Positions 42,465 to 52,489 of a DNA stretch of 64,000 nt are shown piece after piece (the stretch's first letter is position 1; every line of letters begins with the position of its first letter). The stretch comes from Euborellia annulipes (Eukaryota > Arthropoda > Insecta > Dermaptera > Anisolabididae), in contig JAKCPI010005405.1 of the NCBI GenBank assembly GCA_023213315.1, positions 21,431 through 85,430 of the forward strand, in the 5' to 3' direction. Below the pieces are notes generated by a model that worked only from the letters and a program-made list of their open reading frames with translations, was not told the DNA's origin and did not search any database. Made by a program: the position numbers and the translations under genes.

Positions 42465-43109
42465 CGTCCGTCTACCATTTAATCTATGAATCTCTAATTT
42501 AATAAAACTTACGTAATTTAACGATAATCAAGATCTTTTTTTAAATTCAAGCCAAGAAATTAATCTAATGATGATGTCGAGAGATAATGACTTTCGTTCC
42601 AAATATAACAATGAAACCTTAAACCCTAAAATATCATATTTCTCATTTAAGATGTCGGCGAGAAGAAATTTTTTTTTTTTTTTGGTGGGGAGAATTTGAT
42701 TAATTGAAAATGGTTAAAGATAATTGCCAGTAATTAATTATTAAAATATCCAGAAAATTTTTATGAGATAAAGAAAAAATAATAGCGCCATCATTAGTCA
42801 TCTGATATCTTTTGTGAATCAAATAAAAGTTGGTCCATTTATGTAATTAGAAGATGGAGAAACCTTGAATAGAATTTTTATATTGTAATCCTTCCTGTGT
42901 CTGCAAAATAATTTATTGTTTGTGTATGAACTTTTCGGCATCTAAAGCCATTAAGATACCGTCGTTATTGAAATTAATTTTCACTTGATTGAAATAAAAT
43001 TTTTGTTGCTTTGAACGGGAAACGAACATCTGATTCCTAGTACAAAATACCAGAGATGTTTTTTAATTAAGAGCCCGGACAGAATATTAGAGGTGGATAG
43101 CTGAGTAGA
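42465..43109. other. Unique AT-rich sequence
   Basis: A SINE-body-like scrap (CTTTTCGGCATCTAAAGCCATT) lies at 42930-42951. No gene recognised. Confidence 0.35.
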
Positions 43110-43259
43110 CATGGGCGTAACTAGGGAATTTTGCTGGGGGGAGAGGCCATGGGACCAACCATCCTTCTGGGGGGCTTGGAAGACCTCATATTGTCTCAAT
43201 TTTTCTTGGGGCGGGGAGGGCATGAGCCTTCTGGGGCGGCTCCCCTAACAACGCCCATG
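43110..43259. mobile_element. hAT-type MITE, 150 bp
   Basis: Left end CATGGGCGTAACTAGGG, right end inward CATGGGCGTTGTTAGGG. Flanks TGAGTAGA (43102-43109) and AGAGTTGA (43260-43267) form an imperfect 8-bp duplication. G-rich interior. A truncated relative lies at 13197-13295. Confidence 0.75.
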
Positions 43260-43305
43260 AGAGTTGATCTTGTAGAAAGGAAGAAAGAAGAGAGCTTTTG
43301 CGATT

Positions 43306-43577
43306 GCAGCTATGTTTATTTCGTTTATTAGTCACTTCAAACCGATGTTTCGGTCAGATATTCTCAAGGCTGAAAAGTATCAATAAAATTCCACAGAAAG
43401 TCGAATGGCACAATTGTGTAAATTATTTATTGGCATTTAATAAGGACCAACAGGCTATGCGAGTCAAGGTTAGATTTTCTGAGGAATTTTGTTGACACAG
43501 CTTCAGCCCTGAGGATATCTGCGAGGAGGATGTCGGCTTGGAGTGACTAATAAACGAAATACCATAAACATAGCTGC
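43306..43577. mobile_element. Inverted-repeat element, Penelope-like end type
   Basis: Arms GCAGCTATGTTTATTTCG plus TTTATTAGTCACT pair with AGTGACTAATAAACGAAAT and ATAAACATAGCTGC. Inside are CGATGTTTCGGTCAG (left) and CCTGAGGATATCTGCGAGG (right), decayed hammerhead blocks without an intact core plus GAAAC. Same plan as 4511-4846. Confidence 0.6.
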
Positions 43578-43825
43578 CCGAGTAAAAATGATTAAAAATG
43601 ATCGAGGAATCCCGCAGCAGGTCTGCATAGTGAACCTTTAGGAACACACAGGGATATACACACCCGTACCAGGGACATACACAGTAGATCGAAAGTGACC
43701 AGAAGAAAAATGTCTGTCCCTGGTGCGGGCGTGTGTATCACTGTGTGTCCCTAAAGGTTCACTAAGCAGACCTGCTGTCGGTGTGTGGATCCTTCCATCA
43801 TTTTTGATCATTTTTACTCGGGTGC
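43578..43825. repeat. Foldback repeat
   Basis: Starts GCCCGAGTAAAAATGATT, contains CAGCAGGTCTGC, GTGAACCTTTAGG and GTGTATATCCC-type words, and ends with their inverse (CCTAAAGGTTCACT, GCAGACCTGCTG, AATCATTTTTGATC, TTTTTACTCGGG). Spacer of about 40 bp. Abuts the element before it. Confidence 0.7.
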
Positions 43826-43929
43826 AAACAGAATATTTTTAAGATAGCAAGTCTGCGAGATATGTTTGTGCTTAAGATTGTGCAAAATTGCATCCCCTGG
43901 AGTCGAACTAGGACCTCCACGCTTTCGCG

Positions 43930-44500
43930 GCGGGTGGAGGATATTTTTAAACCTGTTTTATTTTTGGATTCTGCATACTCTTCCCTATTCTTCTACATAA
44001 TTGCCTTGCTTATTCAAGCACTTATTATGTCTTAAAACTAAGTTTTGTATGCCTTCTTCATATTATCTGCCTCCTGCTCTGATAGACATTCAAGTTTGAT
44101 ACACTTTTGTAGAGCACTTGCCCATTTTTGTCGCCAGCTCTTGGACTATGAGGAAATTCTAGTTTTGTTATTTTGAATCTTCTGTCCTGGTGAATTTTGA
44201 TTTCAACAGCAGAAACTAAATCATCCGATACAACTGATGATCTAGATTCGTCAAGAAAATTTTCACGGTCGTTCTTGAACTCTCACACATGTGCTTTTGG
44301 TCCATAAATCTTCACAAATTTCCTCAAATGCTCTACAAAATGGTGTCGAACTTGAATGTCATATCAGAGCAGATTTTATCAAGGCATACAAAACTTAATT
44401 TTAAGACATGTTAAGTGATTGTATAAGAAAGGCAATTATGTAGAAAAATAAGAAAAAGTATGTAGAATCCAAAAATAAAAGTGGTTTAAAAATATTATGC
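43930..44500. repeat. Large foldback repeat
   Basis: Left arm TATTTTTAAACCTG, TTCTACATAATTGCCTT and GACATTCAAGTTTGA; right arm the inverse (TCGAACTTGAATGTC, AAGGCAATTATGTAGAA, GGTTTAAAAATAT). Arms are about 200 bp around a spacer of about 130 bp. No protein or target duplication seen. Confidence 0.7.
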
Positions 44501-45348
44501 ACTAATGGAGCTTTCGGATACGTAAAAGAATTTTTGCTTTCACTTTAAAAATTTGTAAAGTCCCTTTCGGCATTTGAGGCCATTTTGATTACATCCTTAT
44601 CTATAATACTGAATAATTTAAAACCTGGTTAATTTAAACAAAGTAAAGAGGAATTGGAATATTTAAACAATTCCCTAAAGCTTTTTGTACTACTCTAAAG
44701 CTCTAGTGGTTTTGAATCCAATTTTTATTTTTTTTTTATTTTTGAGCATATGAATAATGTAGAGCAATAATAAGAGACTTTAAAGCTCTCTACAAATAGA
44801 TCCCATGTATTTATTATTAGCACTTGAAATCCTGTTTATTTCTCCAAGCACGTAGCGCATATGTCAACCCTAATCCTCCTCCCTTTGACCCAAGCTTATT
44901 AGCGCTTAACCTTTAATGAATTTTTTATTTTGTTTTTATTCCATTTACAAGCAAATATATAAAATATAAATAATATACCCGATTAAAAATCTTCAAAATA
45001 ATTTGTCATGGCGTCCTCTTATGTACGTATGAGCCGTAGTTGTTTCTCAGCAATTTAAATTTAATTACTAAAAATAATTCTCTTTATATTTTCTAATTTT
45101 TTTTTAATAAAATAATATTTGATTTTTGAATATTATAAATAGATGAGACCATTCAAATATTACGTAAGCAGTCTAGAAGACACCCCAATTTATTGACATA
45201 GGGGAAGGGGATGAATCTGTTGCTTATCTCAGCAATTTTATACGATAAGAGGGCATAGTTGCTTAAAAAAAAAAAAAAAAAAAAGGCGAACAGAAAAAAA
45301 AAGAAATGCTTTTGCAAACAGGAGGGAGGAAGTTAACGTTTTGCTTAA
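44501..45348. other. Unique AT-rich sequence
   Basis: A SINE-like scrap (CCTTTCGGCATTTGAGGCCAT) at 44563-44584. Otherwise nothing recognised. Confidence 0.35.
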
Positions 45349-45571
45349 TAGAAAGATAGGAGAAATGGTTGCCATGGTAACAAAATATAAATATTTTCTC
45401 ATACTTATAAATTTGACATCTTGAAATTCGAATGTACCGTACTCTCGGAACCTATATATTATATATATCGACACAAAAAATCTGGTGTGACAAGCACAGT
45501 ACACAACTTTCTCTTGTCGACGGGTAAGAGAAAGTTGTGTGCTATGCGACCAGTCACACCAGATTTTTTTT
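45349..45571 (-). repeat. R1 repeat, hairpin-side third
   Basis: From GAAAGATAGGAGAAATGG through GGTTGCCATGGTAACA to the full hairpin TCTGGTGTGAC to GTCACACCAGA. The remainder is missing. Confidence 0.8.
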
Positions 45572-45711
45572 TGAATTGAACATATAGGCCTATATTTAAT
45601 TTTTATAAGTATTTATTAAAAATATGTTTATAAAAGTCTGATGCGTCTCGTGGAAAGATTTTTTTTTTAATTATTTAAGGAAGGCTCTCTACTTAAAATA
45701 GTTTGCCGATC

Positions 45712-45784
45712 CTTGCTATTTTTCTCAAATCTCGGGGGGGGGGGGTAATTACCCCCTTTACCCCCCCTCTGAATCCGCCCTTGA
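45712..45784. mobile_element. hAT MITE end fragment
   Basis: CTCAAATCTCGGGG, G-run, GGTAATTACCCCC and terminal CTGAATCCGCCCTTG match the right end of the MITE family of 14665-14928. Left part absent. Confidence 0.55.
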
Positions 45785-46303
45785 AAGAAAATCTAATTTT
45801 TATTTTGATCTTTAATTAATTTTTTCTACGAAATCTTCTCACATTCCGGTCATTTAAATACAAAACAGAATTTGCGTGTAAGTTGATGATATCCATTTAT
45901 TGACCAACGTAAAATTATTATACTTAAATTGTTTCCGTAAAGTGGGCTAATTTTTATTGCTTGATCACATATATTTTCTCTGGTGAAGGTTCAAAGGCCT
46001 TTATCGAGGTTCTTGCCCTTTGCGTGAAGACCAATTGCTACTCTACTCTGTCTGGTGATTTGTTCTCTCCTCCTTAGCAATGGACCTAAGAAACCGGAAG
46101 CTGTTCACGAGCCAAATCTCTCACTCTTCCTTCCCATTACGTTCTTTCCTCTTTTTTTCCCTCTTTCAGACATACACTCTGAGTCTGCTATCATTTTCAT
46201 TATCTCTCCTAGTGGATCAAATCCCTTTGAGAATATAAAAAAGGAAGTGGAGTAATAAAACTTCAATAAATATTCGTTTGATTCAAATTATTAGGTTGTC
46301 TAG
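45785..46303. other. Unique sequence
   Basis: Less AT-rich at 45960-46220 with CCTTTATCGAGGTTCTTGCC. The frame at 46055-46255 has no recognisable domain. No feature supported. Confidence 0.35.
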
Positions 46304-46360
46304 GAAGGGTTGCATGAGCAAGAGACTGGCAGCCAATTTTTTTCTTTAAATATTTTATTG

Positions 46361-46401
46361 GGTCGACGTTTCGGTCTCGATAGAGGCCATCTTCAAGACT
46401 A
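46361..46401 (-). ncRNA. Degenerate hammerhead motif
   Basis: Minus strand: TTGAAGA core (C3 replaced by T), stem II GGCCTC with GAGACC (one mismatch), GAA, ACGT, C, then GACCC. Probably inactive; shows the link between this motif and the GIY-YIG-bearing element. Confidence 0.45.
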
Positions 46402-46537
46402 AAAATGCATATATATAGATTGTTCATTTACAGTTTTAATTAAAGCAATGAATAAGTATAAAATATTTTAACAAAAAGATACATTAATAATAAGAAACAC
46501 ATACCCCAATAAGTGTCAAGGAAATATATATATATAT

Positions 46538-47000
46538 AATTCATATACCCGAAAAAATAAGGGTGTGCCGCCGGGAGTTGAACCACGGATCCTCCAATTT
46601 GTACTCGGAGTGCCCTTATCAGGTACACATAGCTGCTTAATGCAAATTATATACCAGGTATATTTCATTAATAAATAAGAAATTATATATAATATTTAAG
46701 AATTTATAAAATATCGCGTATGTGAGCCGCGAAACGGAAATTTATATAACTAAATATTTATTAATTCAATTTGTACTCGGACCTTACCAGGCAAGGGCAC
46801 TCCGAGTGCAAATTGGAGGATCCGTGGTTCATCTCCCGGCGGCACACCCTTATTTTTTGGGTATATGAATTAATAAATATTTAATTATATAAATTTCCGT
46901 TTCGCGGCTCACATACGCGATATATACCGTATAATATCTTAAATTTTATAAATAATTTCTTATTTATTAATGAAATATGTGCATTAAGCAGCTATGTGTA
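46538..47000. repeat. Permuted inverted pair with tRNA-like boxes
   Basis: Block X (46538-46621, minus strand) and block Y (46622-46768) recur inverted as X' (46791-46871) then Y' (46871-47000). A simple inverted repeat would give Y' then X'. X has a tRNA-like segment, AGGGCACTCCGAGTACAAA then GGATCCGTGGTTCAACTCCC, with a B-box-like GGTTCAACTCC. The order implies that X and Y once lay in tandem or circular form. Confidence 0.6.
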
Positions 47001-47119
47001 ATGATGCTCATCAGTAGGAGATCTTTCAATGAGGGACGCGCCTGGCCTCCCCACTCCATTAACTCGTCTGAGGATGCTCTGATAAACATTTAGAGATTTG
47101 TTGAAATCTCTTTTAAAAT

Positions 47120-47425
47120 TCACTGTTTTTCTGTGAATATATGAATTGACTCTAACGTGAGTCTTTTAAAATAGTTTGATTGGAGACCTCCAATCTCAAT
47201 CCCTTCAAAATCAAAACTATGTGACTCATTTAGAGCATGGTCAGCCAGAGCCATCTTCTCCTCAAATTTCCTTATATTAGCTTGATTTTGAGCTCTACGA
47301 CGACATAGGTATTGGGTTGTTTGGCCCATATAACATTTATCAGTCTTTATATTTAATCTTATACACCAAGCCGCTCCAATAGTTATTTGGGGTAGCGGGG
47401 GTTGAGATTGTAGGTCTCCAATCAA
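47120..47425 (-). pseudogene. GIY-YIG endonuclease fragment (Penelope-like)
   Basis: The open minus-strand frame of about 100 codons reads GAAWCIRLNIKTDKCYMGQT, then LCRRR, EKMALADHALNESHSFDF and SNYFKRLTLESIHI. The spacing (CYMGQT, L-x-R-R, ALA-x-H, H-x-x-x-F, LE-x-IHI with the expected catalytic Glu) is that of the C-terminal endonuclease of Penelope-like elements; GIY itself is degenerate. There is no reverse transcriptase upstream, and the start Met is arbitrary because 47408-47472 is an inverted copy of the region coding SNYFKRLTLES. Confidence 0.7.
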
Positions 47426-47472
47426 ACTATTTGAAAAGACTCACGTTAGAGTCAATTCATGAATTTTCGGCC
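47135..47472. repeat. Inverted repeat around the GIY-YIG fragment
   Basis: GAATTGACTCTAACGTGAGT, TAGTTTGATTGGAGACC and CAATCTCAATCCC at the left return inverted at the right as TTGAGATTG, GGTCTCCAATCAAACTA and ACTCACGTTAGAGTCAATTC. Arms of about 70 bp. This is an inverted duplication of a coding segment. Confidence 0.75.
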
Positions 47473-47627
47473 CCATAAAATATTTAAAGAAAAACATTTG
47501 GTTGCCAGTCTCTGTTCCTGCAACCCTTCGTTGATAAAACTCAACAGCCACAACTACTATATTATTAGGTTTGTTCATTCACTTGCCATAACGAGTTCTT
47601 GATAACCTAACCTAAACCAACTTTTTT

Positions 47628-47815
47628 TTAAACATTCACACTTTTTTCTCATTCACACTCACACCCACATTCACACATGACGATAACCGTTATTATTTAT
47701 AATATCTATTGGGGGTCAATGCATTTCTATTTAAGCCATTTGGTATCCAAATGGCTTAAATAAACCCAATTTATATATATTCATAATAACGGTTATCGTA
47801 TAAAGTCTTTTTGGG
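47628..47815. repeat. SINE body folded back on itself
   Basis: A minus-strand SINE tail and body (TTTAAACATTCACACTTT to the palindrome TTTAAGCCATTTGG) runs directly into an inverted partial copy (CATAATAACGGTTATCG, AAAGTCTTTT) in place of the tRNA-like head. Confidence 0.65.
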
Positions 47816-48039
47816 TCCTTTTGGATCAAATTTTGCAGAAAAATCTACATTTTCTGACCCGGCTCAAGTTTCAAATGAACAGAATGCAGGGCAAAATGTG
47901 TAAATTATTCTGCAGTGGGAAGCGAAACATTTCGATCAAACCTATTATTTATTTGGACTTATGTAGCCTATTACCTTTTAACTTTTTTTTTTCAATAAGC
48001 CTTCTCTGTTATATAATAATTTTTTTTCATTGTTTGCAG

Positions 48040-48167
48040 ATGGTCTCCTGTGGAGCTGGACTGTGATTTTGGTCATCATGTGGTCGACAAACCGAATTTG
48101 TAGGCGACGTCCAAAGAGCTGAACGGGATGGACGTCTCTGAACTCCCACCGCCCGCAGACCCGGCTG
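48040..48167 (+). CDS. First coding exon of an unrecognised gene (MDVSELPPPADPA)
   Basis: A 128-base exon with polypyrimidine tract and acceptor TTGTTTGCAG (ending 48039) and strong donor GTGAGT (48168). After 88 bases of leader, ATG at 48128 opens MDVSELPPPADPA and the exon ends in phase 1. It is the least AT-rich piece for kilobases. A short upstream ORF (ATG at 48040, MVSCGAGL, stop at 48064) fills the start of the exon and could damp translation. Candidate first exons A-D would splice to this acceptor. Downstream exons are beyond the window and the family is not recognised. Confidence 0.6.
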
Positions 48168-49494
48168 GTGAGTCTATTATAATATATTTTTATTTATATT
48201 TATTCCATAAAATATAGAAAATAAACTTTTTGAAAGACTGCAATTAAAGAATGCGTTTTCGCACTCTTCTATTTGACCACATTACACTTGCTATTATAGG
48301 CTAATAAAATAATTTGGCAGGCAACATTTGTCTTGATTAATATTTATTGCTTATGATTCTGCGATACCCTTTGCGTAATCAGTCTCATGAAATGTAAGAT
48401 GTGCTGTACGTGTATAGAACATGCTTTTCTTAGAGTTGTTAAAACCTCTGAAATTAATATCGAAACTGTTGCTCTGTAATTTTTACTTTGGCGGCTAGGA
48501 TTTTATTTTATAATTATACTGGGGATGTTCCACATTATTTCTTTTCGTGGCCATCCATCCAGAGATTCAGCACTATTTGGCTTTGCTTGTTTCATCTTGG
48601 TGTCTTCTGTTCTTTTATACTATTAGTGGTCTGCAATAGATTGTTAATGACTTTAAAACAATATTTGACTTTTCTCTCGTTATTAATATATCAGCTAAAA
48701 TTCAATTCAATTTGAATTTTAAATTCATTTCTCTTGCTTAATTGTTAATTTGGATCAGCTAAAAAAAAATCTCTTAGTTGGTCGTTTGGGTTGCCTATCT
48801 TCAGGCAAGGAAAAACGAACGAATTTATGGTCCAATATATCATTTTCACTTAAATGTATACATCGGAAATAAATATTAAAGCGTTTGTCATTGTAAAGGC
48901 GCATGATAGGCCGACTCTTAATATACATTATAATCTTCTTCTTTCTTCGCCTTAATTATTCCCGCGGTGCGGGGTCGGCGGAGGGCTCGAAGGAACGGGT
49001 TTTTTACGACCGAAAGAAATAGAACAGGCCGGCCCGTCACAAGGTCTGACGCCTGGTGAAAATATAGAAGGGACAGACATGTAAAGAATAGAAGCTCGGG
49101 TTGCTCGTGGTCGCCATCCACGTACCCACGTTATACATTAAAATAATAGTTAATAATTCAATTAGAACAAACTTTGAGCATCATATTTTACTAATTTTCG
49201 GAGAATTAATTTCAAATATTCCTAGAATTTATATTAACGTTTTATATCTGTTTCTGTTAATGCATTCTATGGAATAACAACGTATTGTGTGAAACTCAAA
49301 AGTGATTTTTAAAATATGAGACTGCATGTTATTAAAGGCGTATTTTATCTCGAAAATTTATAATATATTAATTATTCATTATAAAGTATATAATACTCAA
49401 ACGTATTTAACTGTAACTACACTGAATCATAATCCAAATTAATTCAATTTTTCTCGCTAAATATTTATAATTAAATGTTTTTTTTATTTAACCA
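48168..49494. other. Start of the downstream intron
   Basis: Follows the donor at 48168. GC-rich segment 48950-49125 (CGCGGTGCGGGGTCGGCGGA, CAAGGTCTGACGCCTGGTG) looks like a piece of a foreign element but has no partner in this window. No further exon was identified. Confidence 0.4.
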
Positions 49495-50130
49495 GCCTTT
49501 TAGGGTTTATTGAAAAAACTCAAAAGGTACATCAATTAAGTACTTGTATTGTTTGATTTAAAAGCTTATTTTGTCAAAGGCTTAACGTAAATATAAAATT
49601 TCCTTTTCTTTTTGCTTTATGTTTATCACACACAAACACACAGACAGATCATTGCTAGTAATCTTAGGAAGGGAAAAAAAAATATAAGCTTTTCGATATT
49701 GACGACATTTCATGATAACTTTATTATTTCTTATAAATATATAAAATGGAATCAGTCAAGGAAAAATATAAAAAAAGCAATTTATCGACCGTTTCTATCC
49801 CAGGGGATTCCTAGCTTAAATTTAAAATTTCAACCTCCTATCTCTTTTCGTTTTTGAGATATTTTGTTCACAGACACACACCCACAGACAGACCATGTCG
49901 CGAAAACCATTTTTTTTTGGACTCAGGGGATATAAATTTCGAGGGTGCTCTCTTCTTCGGGACATTCAAATTTCTGTCTTACTTCCTTCATGCAATAACA
50001 CCTTTAACCTATTGGTGTTAAAATTTAAAAAAACATATATATTCATCAAAATCTCAACATCGAATTTTTGACTTGAATCCAATCCTTTCTCTCTATATAT
50101 AAACTTATATAGGTAAGAGATAGTAAAAAC
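49495..50130 (+). repeat. R1 repeat, 5' truncated and interrupted
   Basis: Body from AAAAGGTACATCAATTAAG to CATGTCGCGAAAACCA (to about 49928), break of about 100 bp, then ATTCATCAAAATCTCAACAT to GGTAAGAGATAGTAAAAA. The break holds the left arm of an inverted pair whose right arm is at 50371-50463. The hairpin end is absent. Confidence 0.7.
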
Positions 50131-50463
50131 GTTCGGGCGTATATTAATAAAAGTGTAGATATTTAGTGGCTGTAGATTCGGGATCTAATAAATAAAAATC
50201 TTTATTTTGATGTAGAGGTTTCAAGAAAAACAATAGTCTTGTTTAAATAAATTCTAAGCCCCTCTAATAAGGCTACGATATTTGCGACAAAACGTTGTCT
50301 ACAAAATTAAATTTTAATTGCCAGAAGGAGGTAAATAAAAACTTCTCTCGATTTTTTAAGTATTGCCTGTTAAATTTTAACGCCAATAGTTTAAAGATGT
50401 TATTGCATGAAGGAAGTTAGACAGAAATTTGAATGTCCCGAAGAAGAGAGCACCCTCGAAATG
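49931..50463. repeat. Inverted repeat straddling an R1 end
   Basis: Left arm (49931-50025: TTTCGAGGGTGCTCTCTTCT, GACATTCAAATTTCTGTC, TTCATGCAATAACA) returns inverted at 50371-50463. The remaining R1 end and about 240 bp of other sequence lie between. Confidence 0.75.
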
Positions 50464-50606
50464 ATGACAGCAAAAAAAAATATTAAATAAAATTTTTTAT
50501 TTTTTCAATTCCTTTTAGTTGACTTCACGACTTTTTGTCATTAAATATCTTCAAATAGGGATACTCTTTTCTCTTATGACTACTAAAAAATTTATTCATA
50601 ATATAC

Positions 50607-51446
50607 CATCTATTGCAATAGTATTGAGACTAAAGCCCGGTAGTTAGGCAGCCCGAATGGCAGCGTGTCAGTGTGAGAAAAACCTTTTTGATAGCAGACA
50701 ATAGGCCGAACGATTCTTTAACAAAAGAATAACCATAAAGATTTTTATATAAATTTCAATATATATTGAAATAAATATTATCTTAATCAGAAAAAAAATC
50801 ATTATGTGGTTTTATGAAACCACGATGCAGGTGAAACTTTTTTTTGCGGTTTAGGCGTTTAACTGAAAATTTTCAGAATATTATTCAATTAAGGTTATTC
50901 AAATCGCGTTTTTAATCTTAACTTAATAATTGGAAAATGGGAATGATAATGGGAAATCAATAGACGCATGTTAAAAACTGAGAACAATATTTATTTATGA
51001 AGATTTGAATCATTTTAAATTATTTTAAAATTTATATTTTATCAATTTAAAAATTGAAAATTAAATCTCACTATTATTTTTTTTATAATTCGTCACATAT
51101 ATTAAATTTCAACTTTCATGACAGCCATGTCCCACACAACAGTAAAACAAGTACTCCTATCAAATCATATCAAACTCATTAAATATACCACAAATCCCGT
51201 GGCAGGATGGCTAAATCCTTTTGCCAAATAAATCTAAATAAAAAAATTTCATATTTTTTGTCGTCACGGCTTGTGACGTCATGGCTTGTATCGTCACGGC
51301 CTTTGACGCCACGGCTTGTAACGCGACATACTGATAGAAGAAACGCGAAAAAATTTGAGAGGATCAATTTAAAAAGTTTAGTGAGCGTGTGCCATTTGGG
51401 CTGCCAAACTTCCGGGCTTTAGTCTCAATACTATTTCAATAGATGA
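50607..51446. mobile_element. DNA element with ~60-bp terminal inverted repeats
   Basis: Left CATCTATTGCAATAGTATTG, AGACTAAAGCCCGG, GGCAGCCCGAATGGCA; right the inverse (TGCCATTTGGGCTGCC, CCGGGCTTTAGTCT, CAATAGATG). About 840 bp without a transposase frame. TA-rich flanks make a Tc1/mariner-type non-autonomous element possible. It contains the 15-bp minisatellite at 51261-51320. Confidence 0.7.
51261..51320. repeat. 15-bp minisatellite, four units
   Basis: GTCACGGCTTGTGAC, GTCATGGCTTGTATC, GTCACGGCCTTTGAC and GCCACGGCTTGTAAC in a row; each unit is itself partly palindromic. Confidence 0.75.
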
Positions 51447-52489
51447 TACATTTGCTAAACTCTCTGATTATCTTATTCGATTGTAATTCTTAGAGTTTAA
51501 TTTATTTTCATTTGTCGAAAGAATTTTCCTTAAGGAAAGAATCAGTAATATCAAGTTAAATAAATATTAGATAGGAATTGAAGTGATGATAAATGAGCCA
51601 GGGGGCAGTGACTCTGTGGTCACTTAAGGTAAACACTTCAAAAGAAAATAAATTACGTTAGTGATGATGATGATGATTTGCTCAAGTTGATTATTTTTCC
51701 GTCCTTTTCTTTTTGTTCAAAATTTCGGCTGTCAGATTTGATATAGAGAGAGCTTTTGTTTTGTTTTGCATGCTTTAATAATTCACCTGTATGAATGAGT
51801 TTGCAAGTAATATGAATTCAACAGCTTGAACATAGGGCCCTTTTCAAAGACTGACCCTTTTATTCTGTAAATAAATGAAATTAACATATTATCAACTCTC
51901 TCTAGATTTCATTTAGTTGTAAAAGAAACAAAGAAAGTACAGGAAGAAAAGGAAAAGGGAATTTATTGTAGTCCAGGTGGAAAGTTAAATTTTGTTTATG
52001 CTAGAAGGGAAAAAAAAATTTATTCAATATAAGGAGAATCTCCCCAGGCTAGAAGCCGATTTTTTTCCATTAAATATAAATTTATTTAGTGATATAAATT
52101 TTGGATTTGAGTTTTTATTTGCAATGAATTCGTTAAAAAAAATTATAGAGAAGGAAAACTTATCATTCACGATAAGAAAAAGATTATTGTTCATTGAGTA
52201 GACGATCTATTTTTTCGAGGTATAAATGTGTTAAGTCTAGTCGAGAGTCGCCTTCTTCTTCCCCGTGTTATGCCTATTGAAAGAAGTGAAACAGAGGGTA
52301 TGCAGCGTTTCGTAACTCATGAATCAGACTTGCTCTATCGTATATAAATAAGTTTCTCTTAAAAAACAAAAAAAAACTCCATAATAATATTGACAGAGTG
52401 TTTTAGTTCCTCAAGATTAATTAATAGGCTAATAAATCTATTTAAAAATAAATGACTGTATTCTTGTAGGATAATATATACAGTAAAAC
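51447..52489. other. Unique AT-rich sequence
   Basis: GAT trinucleotide run near 51663; frame 51992-52201 has no recognisable domain. Nothing else seen. Confidence 0.35.

Larger units (their letters stand above)
46304..47529. mobile_element. Penelope-like element derivative
   Basis: Terminal arms of about 55 bp: GAAGGGTTGCATGAGC, GAGACTGGCAGCCAA, CTTTAAATATTTTAT and inverse at the right end (CATAAAATATTTAAAG, TTGCCAGTCTCTG, GCAACCCTTC). Next to the left arm is GTCGACGTTTCGGTCTCG, a hammerhead-type block. The interior holds a GIY-YIG fragment and a permuted inverted pair (46538-47000). The GIY-YIG domain of this type is known from Penelope-like retroelements. No reverse transcriptase remains. 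Confidence 0.65.

Noticed and set aside
48950..49125. GC-rich segment considered as a second coding exon
   Set aside because: No acceptor/donor pair with an open frame in phase 1 was found; it looks more like part of a repeat.
51261..51320. CRISPR-like short repeats
   Set aside because: Units are adjacent without spacers, so it is a minisatellite in an element.
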